DNA of 64,000 nucleotides, taken from contig NZ_JAUSYN010000002.1 of NCBI RefSeq assembly GCF_030816915.1, forward strand, positions 1,308,501 to 1,372,500, read 5' to 3'. Below the pieces are notes generated by a model. That model did no database searches. It saw only the letters and a list, made by a program, of their open reading frames with translations, and was not told the DNA's origin. Below, piece after piece: positions 34,747 to 43,850 of the stretch. Positions within the stretch are counted from its first letter, which is position 1; every line of letters begins with the position of its first letter. The translations under genes and the position numbers were made by a program. Origin of the DNA: Streptomyces sp. B3I8 (GTDB lineage: Bacteria; Actinomycetota; Actinomycetes; Streptomycetales; Streptomycetaceae).

Positions 34747-35850
34747 CTACAGCTCGACCTCCTGCATCAGCATGCCGACCTCCGTGTTGGACAGCCGGCG
34801 CAGCCAGCCGGACTTCTGGTCGCCCAGGGTGATCGGGCCGAAGGCGGTGCGGACGAGCTTGTCGACCGGGAAGCCCGCCTCCGCCAGCATCCGCCGCACG
34901 ATGTGCTTGCGGCCCTCGTGCAGGGTGACCTCGACGAGGTAGTTCTTGCCGGTCTGCTCGACCACCCGGAAGTGGTCCGCGCGCGCGTACCCGTCCTCCA
35001 GCTGGATGCCGTCCTTGAGCCGCTTGCCGAGGTCGCGCGGGATCGGGCCGACGATGTGCGCGAGGTAGGTCTTGCGCACGCCGTAGCGCGGGTGGGTCAG
35101 CCGGTGGGCCAGCTCACCGTGGTTGGTGAGCAGGATGACGCCCTCGGTCTCGGTGTCGAGCCGGCCGACGTGGAACAGCCGGGTCTCGCGGTTGGTGACG
35201 TAGTCCCCGAGGCACTGCCGGCCGTCGGGGTCCTCCATCGTGGAGACCACACCGGCGGGCTTGTTGAGGGAGAAGAACTGGTACGACTGCGTGGCGACGG
35301 TGAGCCCGTCGACCTTGATCTCGTCCCGCTCGGGGTCGACCCGCTTGCCCTGCTCCAGCACGATCTCGCCGTTGACCTCGACGCGGGCGTCCTCGATCAG
35401 CTCCTCGCAGGCGCGGCGGGAGCCGTATCCGGCGCGGGCGAGGACCTTCTGCAGCCGCTCCCCCTCCTGCTCGGCGCCGGGGAAGGTCTTCGGCGGCTTC
35501 ACGTCCGGCTTGCCGGCGTACCGGTCGCGGTTGCGCTCCTCGGCGCGGGCGTCGTACTCGCGGGAGCGGGCCGGTGCCGTGCGCCCCCGGCCGGTGCCGC
35601 CCCCCTGCTGGGGCTGCCGGGGGCCGCCCTTGGCCCCGCCGCGCGCTCCCGCGCCCCGCGCGGAGTCACCGCGGCCGGCCTTCGGGCCGTCCTTGGTCGC
35701 GCCGGGACCGACGTCGTAACGGCGCTCCTCGGGGCGGGGCCTGCGGGGGCGACCCTGCCCCTGCTTGTCGTCCCTGTTGTTGCCGGCACCGCGGTGGTTA
35801 CCGCGTCCGCCGCTCTTGCCGTTGCCGCTGCCGCTGCCGCTGCTTCGCAT
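34747..35850 (-). CDS. rluB: 23S rRNA pseudouridine synthase, RluB/RsuA family
   Basis: Protein of 367 aa. The first 130 residues are a basic Gly/Arg/Lys-rich disordered extension absent from E. coli RluB. An S4 domain follows (ERLQKVLARAGYGSRRACEE; ARVEVNGEIV). The catalytic domain contains FHVGRLDTETEGVILLTNHG, with the catalytic Asp in GRLD, and the C-terminal EGRKHIVRRMLAEAG. ATG 35850 shares one base with the scpB stop (TGATG). The extension may add RNA affinity. Confidence 0.92.
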   Translation of the reverse strand: MRSSGSGSGNGKSGGRGNHRGAGNNRDDKQGQGRPRRPRPEERRYDVGPGATKDGPKAGRGDSARGAGARGGAKGGPRQPQQGGGTGRGRTAPARSREYDARAEERNRDRYAGKPDVKPPKTFPGAEQEGERLQKVLARAGYGSRRACEELIEDARVEVNGEIVLEQGKRVDPERDEIKVDGLTVATQSYQFFSLNKPAGVVSTMEDPDGRQCLGDYVTNRETRLFHVGRLDTETEGVILLTNHGELAHRLTHPRYGVRKTYLAHIVGPIPRDLGKRLKDGIQLEDGYARADHFRVVEQTGKNYLVEVTLHEGRKHIVRRMLAEAGFPVDKLVRTAFGPITLGDQKSGWLRRLSNTEVGMLMQEVEL

Positions 35851-36548
35851 CAAAGTTCCGTCGTCGTCGTGTGCGTGTGGTTCGTGGGGTCCGGGGCGCG
35901 GTCGTCGTCCGTGTCCGGCGCGTCCGGGTCGAACGACGGTACGCCCTCCTGGGTGTCGGCCTCGATCGCCTCCGCCTCCGGGAGGAAGGGCGCGAGCTCC
36001 GGAAGTTCGTCCAGGCCGCGCAGGCCCATCCGCTCCAGGAAGTAGTTCGTCGTCACGTACAGGATCGCACCTGTTTCGGGTTCCGTGCCCGCCTCCTCGA
36101 CCAGCCCGCGCTGGAGGAGGGTCCGCATGACGCCGTCGCAGTTGACCCCGCGCACGGCGGAGACGCGGCTGCGGCTGACCGGCTGACGGTAGGCGACGAC
36201 CGCGAGGGTCTCCAGCGCCGCCTGCGTGAGCCGGGCCTGCTGCCCGTCCAGGACGAAGCGTTCGACGGCCGGGGCGTAGTCGGCGCGGGTGTAGAAGCGC
36301 CAGCCGCCCGCGACGAAGCGCAGTTCGAAGCCGCGGCCCTGGGCGGTGTACTCGTCGGCCAGTTCGCGCAGGGCGTCGGCGATCCGCCGGCGCGGCCGCT
36401 GGAGGATCTTGGCGAGGTGCGCCTCGGTGGCGGGCTCGTCGACGACCATGAGGACGGCTTCCAGGGCGGGCTTGAGGTCCAGCCCGGCGACGGGGTCGAG
36501 GTCCGGGTCGAGGCCCCTCTCCGGTCCCCCGGTGGTCCGCTCGCTCAT
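35850..36548 (-). CDS. scpB: segregation and condensation protein B
   Basis: Protein of 232 aa with two tandem winged helices: LDLKPALEAVLMVVDEPATE opens the first, and TQAALETLAVVAYRQPVSRS, then RGVNCDGVMRTLLQRGLVEE, marks the second. The C-terminal 40 residues are acidic and disordered. ScpB dimers bridge ScpA to SMC. Its start overlaps the scpA stop by 4 nt and its stop touches rluB. Confidence 0.95.
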   Translation of the reverse strand: MSERTTGGPERGLDPDLDPVAGLDLKPALEAVLMVVDEPATEAHLAKILQRPRRRIADALRELADEYTAQGRGFELRFVAGGWRFYTRADYAPAVERFVLDGQQARLTQAALETLAVVAYRQPVSRSRVSAVRGVNCDGVMRTLLQRGLVEEAGTEPETGAILYVTTNYFLERMGLRGLDELPELAPFLPEAEAIEADTQEGVPSFDPDAPDTDDDRAPDPTNHTHTTTTEL

Positions 36549-37813
36549 GTCTTCTCCTCCTTCTTCGCATTGTCCGCCGGGTTCCCAGCCGGGTTCTCCT
36601 CCTCCGGTCGCCGCTCGGGCGGGCGGTCGAACTCGTCCGTGACGGCGGGCTGCCGGCCGTCGTCCCCACCGGTCCAGCGGACCAGGAGTTCGCCGAGGGC
36701 GCTCTCCTGTTCCAGCACGACGGCCTTCTCGCGGTACAGCTCGAGGAGGGCCAGGAAGCGGGCCACCACGGTCAGGGTGTCGTCGATGTCCTCGACGAGG
36801 ACGCGGAAGCTCGCCTCGCCGAGTTCCCGGAGCCGGGCCACGACGACGTCCGCCTGCTCGCGGACGCTCACCAGCGGGGCGTGGATGTGGTCGACGTAGA
36901 CCTGCGGCCTGGGCTTGGGCTGCATCGCCTTGACCGCGAGCCGGGCGAACCCCTCGGGCCCGATGCTGATGACGACGTCGGGGAGCAGCTCGGCGTGGTG
37001 CGGTTCGAGGCCGACGGTACGGGGGTAGCGGCGGGTCTCCGCCTCGGCCCGCCCGTGGAGGATGCCGGCGATCTGCTTGTACGCGCGGTACTGGAGGAGC
37101 CGCGCGAACAGCAGGTCGCGCGCCTCCAGCAGTGCGAGGTCGGCCTCGTCCTCGACCTCGGCGGTCGGCAGCAGCCGGGCCGCCTTCAGGTCGAGCAGGG
37201 TCGCTGCCACGACGAGGAACTCGGTCGTCCGGTCCAGGTCCCAGTCGGTCCCCATGCCGCGGATGTGGGCCATGAACTCGTCGGTCACCTTGGACAGGGC
37301 GACCTCGGTGACGTCCAGCTTGTGCCGTGAGATGAGCTGCAGCAGCAGATCGAAGGGCCCCTCGAAGTTCACCAACCGCACGGTGAACACACCGTCGGAC
37401 GCGGCGGCTTCCCGCCCCGCCTCCGGTGCGTCCCGGTTGGTGCGGTCGGCCCGGTTCTCCTGGTCGCCCTGGTTCCCGTCCCGCCGCCCGGCGGTGTCCG
37501 GTGACCGGCGCTGTGCCGGGGCCGGGGCCGACGCCTCGGAGACGTCGGCCGGATCCGGCCGCGAGGGGCGCGGGGCCTCCGGAGCCGGCGTCGGGTCCGC
37601 GCGCAACTCCTCCGGCGGCGGTGGCGCGTCCGCCGCGGGCGCCACGTCCACCGCGTCCATCACGTCCGCCGCGGGCGCTATACCGGCGGCCGGTTCGGGC
37701 GACGGGGTCTCGGCCGGCGGCGTCTCGGGGTCGGCCGACGGGGGGCCGCCGGGCGTCGGCGGGCCCTGGCCCAGGGCGCGGCGGCGGCCGCGAGGGGTGT
37801 CGTACGGGGTCAT
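36545..37813 (-). CDS. scpA: segregation and condensation protein A (kleisin) with long N-terminal extension
   Basis: Protein of 422 aa, against about 250 for typical ScpA. Residues 1-145 are a Pro/Ala/Asp-rich disordered extension. The kleisin core begins FTVRLVNFEGPFDLLLQLIS and continues VTEVALSKVTDEFMAHIRGM, the SMC-neck-binding helix. The C-terminal winged helix is near TVVARFLALLELYREKAVVL. It links the SMC ATPase heads and binds ScpB. ATG 37813 gives the extension; a shorter start is possible because the extension looks low in conservation. It lies 39 bp after the RHH gene. Confidence 0.93.
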   Translation of the reverse strand: MTPYDTPRGRRRALGQGPPTPGGPPSADPETPPAETPSPEPAAGIAPAADVMDAVDVAPAADAPPPPEELRADPTPAPEAPRPSRPDPADVSEASAPAPAQRRSPDTAGRRDGNQGDQENRADRTNRDAPEAGREAAASDGVFTVRLVNFEGPFDLLLQLISRHKLDVTEVALSKVTDEFMAHIRGMGTDWDLDRTTEFLVVAATLLDLKAARLLPTAEVEDEADLALLEARDLLFARLLQYRAYKQIAGILHGRAEAETRRYPRTVGLEPHHAELLPDVVISIGPEGFARLAVKAMQPKPRPQVYVDHIHAPLVSVREQADVVVARLRELGEASFRVLVEDIDDTLTVVARFLALLELYREKAVVLEQESALGELLVRWTGGDDGRQPAVTDEFDRPPERRPEEENPAGNPADNAKKEEKT

Positions 37814-37852
37814 AGCGGTCGAAGGCTACCTTCCGCCGCCCACGAGCCGGGA

Positions 37853-38431
37853 CTACCGGCCCCGCAGCCGCCGTACCAGGATGCTCGCGTCCCCGCGCTG
37901 TTCCAGGTCGGCCAGGACCACGGCGACGGCCTCGCGGACGATGCGGCCGCGGTCCACGGCGAGCCCGTGTTCGCCGCGCAGCACCAGGCGCGCGTGCTCC
38001 AGGTCCATCAGTTCCTCGGCGGAGACATAGACCGTGATCTTCTCGTCGTGCCGTTCCCGTCCGCTGGGCCGCCGGTTCGCGCCCCGTCCGCGCCGGCGCG
38101 GCTGGGCGGCGGCGGGCCCGCCCGCGCTCTCCGGTCCGGCCGGCCGTCGCGGCGCCTCGGCGCCCGTGCCCGCCCCGCCCGGTGACCGCGCCCCGCGCGA
38201 CTCGCCGTTCCCGGCACCGGAGTCCGCGGCGACGTGCTCGTCACCCTCCCCGTCACCCCCGCGCACGGGCACCGAGACCGGGGTGTCCTCGGCGGCGGCC
38301 GCGGCCGCGTCGCCCTCCGACGCGGGGGCCGGCACCCGGGCCTCGCCGTTGGTCTGGCGCCGGGGGCTGGACGCCTGGAGCGCCATCCCCCCTGTCGTAC
38401 GGAACAGTTCGTCGGCCCCCGGCAGACTCAC
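37853..38431 (-). CDS. ribbon-helix-helix-like DNA-binding protein coupled to ParA
   Basis: Protein of 192 aa. The first 130 residues are Ala/Gly/Glu-rich and disordered. The conserved C-terminal 63 residues read KITVYVSAEELMDLEHARLV, then GLAVDRGRIVREAVAVVLAD, which fits a CopG/Arc ribbon-helix-helix: an N-terminal beta strand, helix, turn, helix. GTG 38431 overlaps the parA stop (GTGA); a GTG at 38443 is also possible. By analogy with plasmid ParA-RHH pairs it may be the DNA-binding partner of this ParA. No function has been shown to my knowledge. Confidence 0.65.
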   Translation of the reverse strand: MSLPGADELFRTTGGMALQASSPRRQTNGEARVPAPASEGDAAAAAAEDTPVSVPVRGGDGEGDEHVAADSGAGNGESRGARSPGGAGTGAEAPRRPAGPESAGGPAAAQPRRRGRGANRRPSGRERHDEKITVYVSAEELMDLEHARLVLRGEHGLAVDRGRIVREAVAVVLADLEQRGDASILVRRLRGR

Positions 38432-39603
38432 TCGGCGTGACACCGGGCGAGCACCTCCCTGGCGAGCTGGCGATAGGCGGCGGCACCGACGGAGTTGGAG
38501 GCGTACGTGGTGATCGGCTCACCGGCGACCGTGGTCTCCGGGAAGCGGACCGTACGCCCGATGACCGTGTGGTACACGTGGTCGTCGAACGCCTCGACCA
38601 CCCGGGCCAGCACCTCGCGGCTGTGCACCGTGCGCGAGTCGTACATCGTGGCGAGGATGCCGTCGAGCTCCAGCTCGGGGTTGAGCCGCTCCTGGACCTT
38701 CTCGATCGTCTCGGTCAGCAGCGCGACGCCGCGCAGTGCGAAGAACTCGCACTCCAGCGGCACGATCACCTTGTGCGCGGCGGTGAGCGCGTTGACCGTG
38801 AGCAGGCCGAGCGAGGGCTGGCAGTCGATGACGATGTAGTCGTAGTCGGCCAGCAGCGGCTTGAGCGCGCGCTGCAGCGTCGACTCGCGCGCCACCTCCG
38901 ACACGAGCTGCACCTCGGCCGCCGACAGGTCGATGTTGCTGGGCAGCAGGTCCATGTTGGGGACCGCCGTCTTCAGCAGCACCTCGTCCGCGGCCATGCC
39001 CCGCTCCATGAGCAGGTTGTAGACCGTGAGGTCGAGTTCCATCGGGTTGACCCCGAGCCCCACGGACAGCGCGCCCTGCGGGTCGAAGTCGACGAGCAGC
39101 ACCCGGCGTCCGTACTCCGCGAGCGCGGCACCCAGGTTGATGGTCGACGTGGTCTTGCCGACGCCGCCCTTCTGGTTGCACATCGCGATGATCTTCGCGG
39201 GGCCGTGGTCGGTGAGCGGGCCCGGGATGGGGAAGTACGGCAGCGGGCGCCCGGTCGGGCCGATGCGTTCGCGCCGCTGGCGGGCCGCGTCGGGCGCGAG
39301 CGTGGCCGCGTACTCGGGGTCGGGCTCGTACTCCGCGTCGGGGTCGTAGAAGTGCCCGTCGGGCAGTTCGTCGTAGTCGGCGAAGTGATTGTGCACCTCG
39401 CCCCTGCTGTCGCCGGCCATGGCGTTCACGTGTGGGCCATCCATGCTCTGGGGTGCTGTCGGAGCCATGTGGGGGTTGTGGCTCTGGTGGGCTGCGAAGG
39501 TACGGACAGCGACGGAGCCGACAGCCTCGGGCCTGGCGGAGCCGGAGTCCCGCGCAGGCATTCCTGGTTGACCACCCCCGGGAGTGAATGTCGACTCGTT
39601 CAC
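38428..39603 (-). CDS. parA: ParA family ATPase
   Basis: Protein of 391 aa. About 130 disordered N-terminal residues precede a deviant Walker A motif, MCNQKGGVGKTTSTINLG. Walker A' is VLLVDFDPQGALSVGLG and Walker B is YDYIVIDCQPSLGLLTVNAL. This is the scpAB-linked ParA, distinct from the oriC-proximal parAB pair, and it corresponds in context to the mycobacterial ParA next to scpAB. It probably forms ATP-dependent dimers on DNA. GTG 39603 follows AAGGAGG at slightly long spacing. It heads the parA-RHH-scpA-scpB-rluB unit. Confidence 0.92.
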   Translation of the reverse strand: MNESTFTPGGGQPGMPARDSGSARPEAVGSVAVRTFAAHQSHNPHMAPTAPQSMDGPHVNAMAGDSRGEVHNHFADYDELPDGHFYDPDAEYEPDPEYAATLAPDAARQRRERIGPTGRPLPYFPIPGPLTDHGPAKIIAMCNQKGGVGKTTSTINLGAALAEYGRRVLLVDFDPQGALSVGLGVNPMELDLTVYNLLMERGMAADEVLLKTAVPNMDLLPSNIDLSAAEVQLVSEVARESTLQRALKPLLADYDYIVIDCQPSLGLLTVNALTAAHKVIVPLECEFFALRGVALLTETIEKVQERLNPELELDGILATMYDSRTVHSREVLARVVEAFDDHVYHTVIGRTVRFPETTVAGEPITTYASNSVGAAAYRQLAREVLARCHAE

Positions 39604-39753
39604 AAGTCGTCTTACCTCCTTGGTGACCAGGAAACTTACAGACAGGTCAGCGTGGCACCATGCCGACGGTTGGCGACTCTATGGCGTGTCGGCCGTCCGC
39701 AGCAACACAATCCGCCGGACCCGGCCCGTTGTGTCGGCAATGAAACACCCCGC

Positions 39754-39780
39754 TGTCAAGGGCGTACAGAGGGCGTACAG
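39754..39780 (-). promoter_or_regulatory. candidate parA promoter with tandem 10-bp operator
   Basis: On the minus strand TTGACA (39754-39759) is a perfect -35 box. Abutting it are two identical 10-bp direct repeats, CTGTACGCCC (39771-39780 and 39760-39769), with 11-bp periodicity, one helical turn. Direct repeats of this spacing beside a -35 are typical ribbon-helix-helix operators. The -10 is unclear. Confidence 0.4.
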
Positions 39781-39871
39781 CCGCCGAATGCCGGATTCGT
39801 CCCGTGCGCGAATCGGTAGAACGGTTGTTTTTGCGACGAGTTGAACGAGCGTCGCAAAGTGACCATACACA

Positions 39872-39909
39872 CACCCGGCCGGACCTTGTCGACAAGGTCC
39901 GGCCGGGTG
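39872..39909. terminator. 38-bp perfect palindrome downstream of ald
   Basis: CACCCGGCCGGACCTTGTC (39872-39890) is followed directly by its reverse complement (39891-39909). It would form a 15-17 bp stem with a small loop and lies just beyond the ald stop. Confidence 0.75.
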
Positions 39910-40006
39910 CGCGTCGTTGACCGCATATGTTGACCTGTCGCCTTGTGGCGCAGGCGACTTGTACGGGACGGTCGCGTCCTTCGGGCACCGCGACCCACCC
40001 CGCGGC

Positions 40007-41131
40007 TCAGCCGAGCAGGGTGGACAGCTCCACGTGCTCCAGACCGTGCGCCTCGGCGACCTCCCTGTAAACCACCTTGCCGTCATGGGCGTTGAGCCCC
40101 ATGGCGAGCGCGGGGTCGCGGCGCAGCGCCTCCACCCAGCCCCGGCCGGCCAGTTCCACGATGTACGGCAGGGTGGCGTTGGTCAGCGCGTAGGTGGAGG
40201 TGTTGGGGACGGCGCCGGGCATGTTGGCGACGCAGTAGAACACCGAGTCGTGGACCGGGAAGGTCGGTTCGGCGTGCGTGGTGGGGCGGGAGTCCTCGAA
40301 GCAGCCGCCCTGGTCGATCGCGATGTCGACAAGGACACTGCCGGGCTTCATCCGGGACACCAGCTCGTTGGTGACCAGTTTCGGCGCCTTGGCGCCCGGG
40401 ATGAGCACCGCGCCGATGACGAGGTCGGCCTCCAGGCACGCCCGCTCCAGCTCGAAGGCGTTGGAGACGACCGTCTGGATCCGCGTGCCGAAGATCTTGT
40501 CGGCCTCGCGGAGCTTGCGGATGTCCTTGTCGAGCAGGGTCACGTGGAAGCCCATTCCGATCGCGATCTGGGCCGCGTTCCAGCCGGAGACGCCGCCGCC
40601 GATGACGACGGCCCGCCCTGCGGGCACCCCGGGAACGCCCCCGGGCAGCACACCGCGCCCGCCGCCCGCGCGCATCAGGTGGTAGGCGCCGACCTGCGGG
40701 GCGAGCCGGCCGGCCACCTCGGACATGGGCGCGAGCAGCGGCAGCGTGCGGCCGGGCAGTTCGACGGTCTCGTAGGCGATGGCGGTGGTGCCCGACTCCA
40801 GCAGGGCGTCGGTGCACTCCTTGGACGCGGCCAGGTGCAGATAGGTGAAGAGGATCTGGTCCTTGCGCAGGCGGTGGTACTCCTCGGCGACCGGCTCCTT
40901 GACCTTCAGCAGCAGGTCGGCCGTGGCCCACACCTCGTCGGGGGTGTCCAGGATGCGGGCGCCGGCGGCGGTGTACTCGTCGTCCGTGATGGAGGAGCCG
41001 AGGCCGGCGCCCCGCTCCACCACGACCTGGTGACCCCCTCGAACGAGCTCGTGCACACCGGCCGGGGTGATGGCCACGCGGAACTCGTTGTTCTTGACCT
41101 CGCGGGGAATACCGACCTTCACGTCGATCAC
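40007..41131 (-). CDS. ald: alanine dehydrogenase
   Basis: Protein of 374 aa; the family length is about 371. KVGIPREVKNNEFRVAITP is the family signature. Lys in LLLKVKEP and His in FTYLHLAAS are the pyruvate-binding and catalytic residues. The Rossmann loop is VVIGGGVSGWNAAQIAIGMG. It reversibly interconverts L-alanine and pyruvate plus ammonia with NAD. GTG 41131 was chosen to give the conserved M-x-V-G-I-P-R-E N-terminus. It has its own terminator, so it is probably a monocistron. Confidence 0.96.
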   Translation of the reverse strand: MIDVKVGIPREVKNNEFRVAITPAGVHELVRGGHQVVVERGAGLGSSITDDEYTAAGARILDTPDEVWATADLLLKVKEPVAEEYHRLRKDQILFTYLHLAASKECTDALLESGTTAIAYETVELPGRTLPLLAPMSEVAGRLAPQVGAYHLMRAGGGRGVLPGGVPGVPAGRAVVIGGGVSGWNAAQIAIGMGFHVTLLDKDIRKLREADKIFGTRIQTVVSNAFELERACLEADLVIGAVLIPGAKAPKLVTNELVSRMKPGSVLVDIAIDQGGCFEDSRPTTHAEPTFPVHDSVFYCVANMPGAVPNTSTYALTNATLPYIVELAGRGWVEALRRDPALAMGLNAHDGKVVYREVAEAHGLEHVELSTLLG

Positions 41132-41315
41132 GGTCCTTGGTTCGCAGGAAACGTCAATGACTACATACCCGGACGCATGCGAGCACACCGGGGCAGACCG
41201 CGCGAGTGGCGCGGCCAAATCAGTCTAATGAAGGTGTTCCCTCTGTCCAGCCTTCCAAAGGCCAAATCTTCTGCGGATGCACTACGGATTTCGCAGGTGT
41301 TTCCGGCGCACTCCC

Positions 41316-43637
41316 TTATCCTCGCCCGTCGGTGGCGCTCGACTCCGTCGGCGGCACGGCCCCGCGCAGCCGCGCGGCCGCGCCCCGGTGCAGCCGGGCG
41401 CCCGCCGGATCCCCCGTGCGTTCCAGGGTCTCGGCGAGCCGGGTGTGCAGGTCGGCCTGCAACTCCCCGTCCTCCGCGTGCCGGGCCAGTTCGACCGCCT
41501 GCCGGCAGGTCTCCAGCGCCTCGTCCGCGTGCCCGGCGGCCTCCTGCGCCCCGGCCAGTTCCCCCAGCGCCCGCGCCTGCGCGACGACGTCGCCGGCCCG
41601 CCGGTACCCCGTGACCGCGGACCGCCAGGAACGCATCGCCTCCGCGTACCGTCCCGCGCGGGCGTGCGCCCCGCCGATCCGGCCGTGCAGCCGCGCGGCG
41701 TCCGCCCGTTCGTCCCGGGCGAGCCGCTCGGCGAGTGCCCGCCCGAACCAGTCGGCGGCCCGGTCGGGGTCCCCCAGTTCCAGGTGGGCGGCGCCCACGG
41801 ATTCCGTCGCGCGGCCGGTGGCGTACGGGTCGCCCGCCTCGCGCCCGGCGTCCAGCGCGGCCCGGTAGCGGGCCAGCGCATCACGGGTACGGCCGGCCCG
41901 GACGTCCAGGTCGGCGAGGTTGAGCAGCGCCGCCGCCCGCTCCCGGGGCAGGTCGCGGCGCTCGGCGACCTCGAGGACGAGCCGGTGGATGCCGTACAGC
42001 TCGGGTGCCGCGGCCCGGGTGCCGAAGTGCGCCACCATGGCCCGCACGAGCTGCGACATCAGCCGCCGGGCCAGGGTGTCCAGTTCGCCGTCGTCGACAG
42101 CGAGCCGGGCGGCGGCCAGCAGCGCGGGCTGCCGGGCGCGCAGCCAGTCGGCGGCGGCGCGCGGGTCGGGGAAGCGCAGCGCGGGCGGGGTGTTCAGCAG
42201 TTTCTCCCGCGCGCGGGGGCTGTCGGTCTCGGTCACCGCCCGGCAGGACTGCAGCAGGCGCAGCGTGCGCTCCAGCATCCGGGCGCGGGCCAGCCGCAGC
42301 TCGCCGGGGCGGTCCTCGGCCTCGGCGCGGGCGCGCAGCAGGGGCTGGAGGCAGCCCGGGACCTCGTACTGCGGCAGCGGCGTGGGCAGGCGGTGCAGGA
42401 ACCCGGCGTCGACGCAACTGTCGAGGACGGCGCGGGCGGCCTCCACCGAGCAGCCGGCCAGCGCGGCGGCGGTCTGCGGGTCGGCCGGGACGGCGGGGAC
42501 GAGGGCGAGCAGCCGCAGCATGCGACGGGCGGGGGCGGGCAGTCCGGCGTACGCGAGCCGGAACACCTTGGCGAGCGGGGTACCGAAGGGGGTGCCGAGC
42601 GGTGCGCCGCCCTCGGTGTCGGCGTTCAGGTGCCGGGTGACGTCGGCGACGGCGGCCTTGGGGCGGGCGGCCAGCCAGCCCCCCGCGAGGACCAGCGCGG
42701 CGGGCTGCCCGCCGCATGCCTCGGCGAGCTGCTCGGCGGCGCGCGGGTCGACGGTGACGCGGACGGCGCCGGTGCGGCGGGCGAGCAGCGCCACCGCGGA
42801 CGCGGTGTCCAGGCCGCCGACCGTGCAGGGGCGGACGTCGGAGATGCCGGTCAGCGGTCCCCGGGAGACGGCGACGACGAGGCAGTCGGGGCTGTCCGGC
42901 AACAGCGCGTCGACCTGTTCGGCGCCGGCCGCGTCGTCCAGCAGGAGCAGTACGCGCCGCTCGGAGAGGGCCTCGCGCAGCAGATGACTGAGTTCGTCCT
43001 CGTCGGCCCCGGGCGGCACTGGCCGGCCGAGCGCGGAGAGCAGGTGGCGGGCGGTGCGCTCGGTGGGGACGGGGGTGCCGTCGGGTTCGCTCAGGCGGGC
43101 GCGGAGCACCCCGTCCTCGTAGCGGTCCGCCACCCGGCGCAGCAGTTCCTCGGCGAGTGCGGTACGGCCCTGCCCGGGGCGCCCGGCGATGAGCAGCACC
43201 CGGGCGCGCGGGGCCTTGCGGCCGGAGAGGGTGTCGAGGCCGGCCCGGGCGATGTCGGCGCGCAGTTCGCGCAACTCGTGTGCGCGGCCGAGGAAATCAC
43301 CTTCCGGGACTTCGTGGCCGGGAACCTCGTGGCCGGAGGGTTCGCGGCCGGAGAGCTCGTGTCCGGAGGGCTCACCGCCGGGGGCCGGAAGGTCGTGGAG
43401 CCGGGCGACGGAGGACCGGATGTCGTCGGAGCGGCTGTCCCTGGGCCGGCTGTCGTCGGACCGGGCGACGGAGGACCGACTGCCGGAGGACCGACTGCCG
43501 TCGGACCTGTTGTCGTCGGACCTGTTGTCGTCGGACCGGCCGGCGGGAGGCCGACGGCCGGTGGGTGCGGTGTCCGGCGCGGGGCCGGGCAATCCGGGCA
43601 GTCCGCTGCCGTCGGTGTCCACCGCCTGATCCGTCAC
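41316..43637 (-). CDS. STAND-like NTPase with TPR repeats
   Basis: Protein of 773 aa. Residues 1-125 are disordered, with Ser-Asp-Asp/Arg repeats and a SGHE-type repeat. A linker FLGRAHELRELRADIARAG leads to an NB-ARC-like ATPase: the P-loop is relaxed, LLIAGRPGQGRTALAEELL, Walker B is RRVLLLLDDAAGAEQVDAL, and GGQPAALVLAGGWLA looks like the GLPLA motif. A winged-helix/helical region follows, then about six C-terminal TPRs (GRTRDALARYRAALDAGRE; GRYAEAMRSWRSAVTGYRRA). It resembles the regulatory half of AfsR/SARP-type proteins without the DNA-binding domain. The role is unknown: signalling scaffold or sensor. GTG start 43637. Confidence 0.78.
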   Translation of the reverse strand: MTDQAVDTDGSGLPGLPGPAPDTAPTGRRPPAGRSDDNRSDDNRSDGSRSSGSRSSVARSDDSRPRDSRSDDIRSSVARLHDLPAPGGEPSGHELSGREPSGHEVPGHEVPEGDFLGRAHELRELRADIARAGLDTLSGRKAPRARVLLIAGRPGQGRTALAEELLRRVADRYEDGVLRARLSEPDGTPVPTERTARHLLSALGRPVPPGADEDELSHLLREALSERRVLLLLDDAAGAEQVDALLPDSPDCLVVAVSRGPLTGISDVRPCTVGGLDTASAVALLARRTGAVRVTVDPRAAEQLAEACGGQPAALVLAGGWLAARPKAAVADVTRHLNADTEGGAPLGTPFGTPLAKVFRLAYAGLPAPARRMLRLLALVPAVPADPQTAAALAGCSVEAARAVLDSCVDAGFLHRLPTPLPQYEVPGCLQPLLRARAEAEDRPGELRLARARMLERTLRLLQSCRAVTETDSPRAREKLLNTPPALRFPDPRAAADWLRARQPALLAAARLAVDDGELDTLARRLMSQLVRAMVAHFGTRAAAPELYGIHRLVLEVAERRDLPRERAAALLNLADLDVRAGRTRDALARYRAALDAGREAGDPYATGRATESVGAAHLELGDPDRAADWFGRALAERLARDERADAARLHGRIGGAHARAGRYAEAMRSWRSAVTGYRRAGDVVAQARALGELAGAQEAAGHADEALETCRQAVELARHAEDGELQADLHTRLAETLERTGDPAGARLHRGAAARLRGAVPPTESSATDGRG

Positions 43638-43850
43638 GGGTCACGCTCCCGTCCCACTGCGCGCGGACCCGCCGCACTCCGCACGGGTCGTCCTCGAAGC
43701 CTAGTTGACGCATCGTGACGTTCCCGGCGGAGCCGAACGGCAGGCCACACCTGTCGCCCGATCGGATCAGGCGATCGTAGGACTTGAGAGAGACCGGCGG
43801 GACGTGAGATACCGTCAGGCCTCCCCGGTCACACCGGCCCCTGAAGCCTC

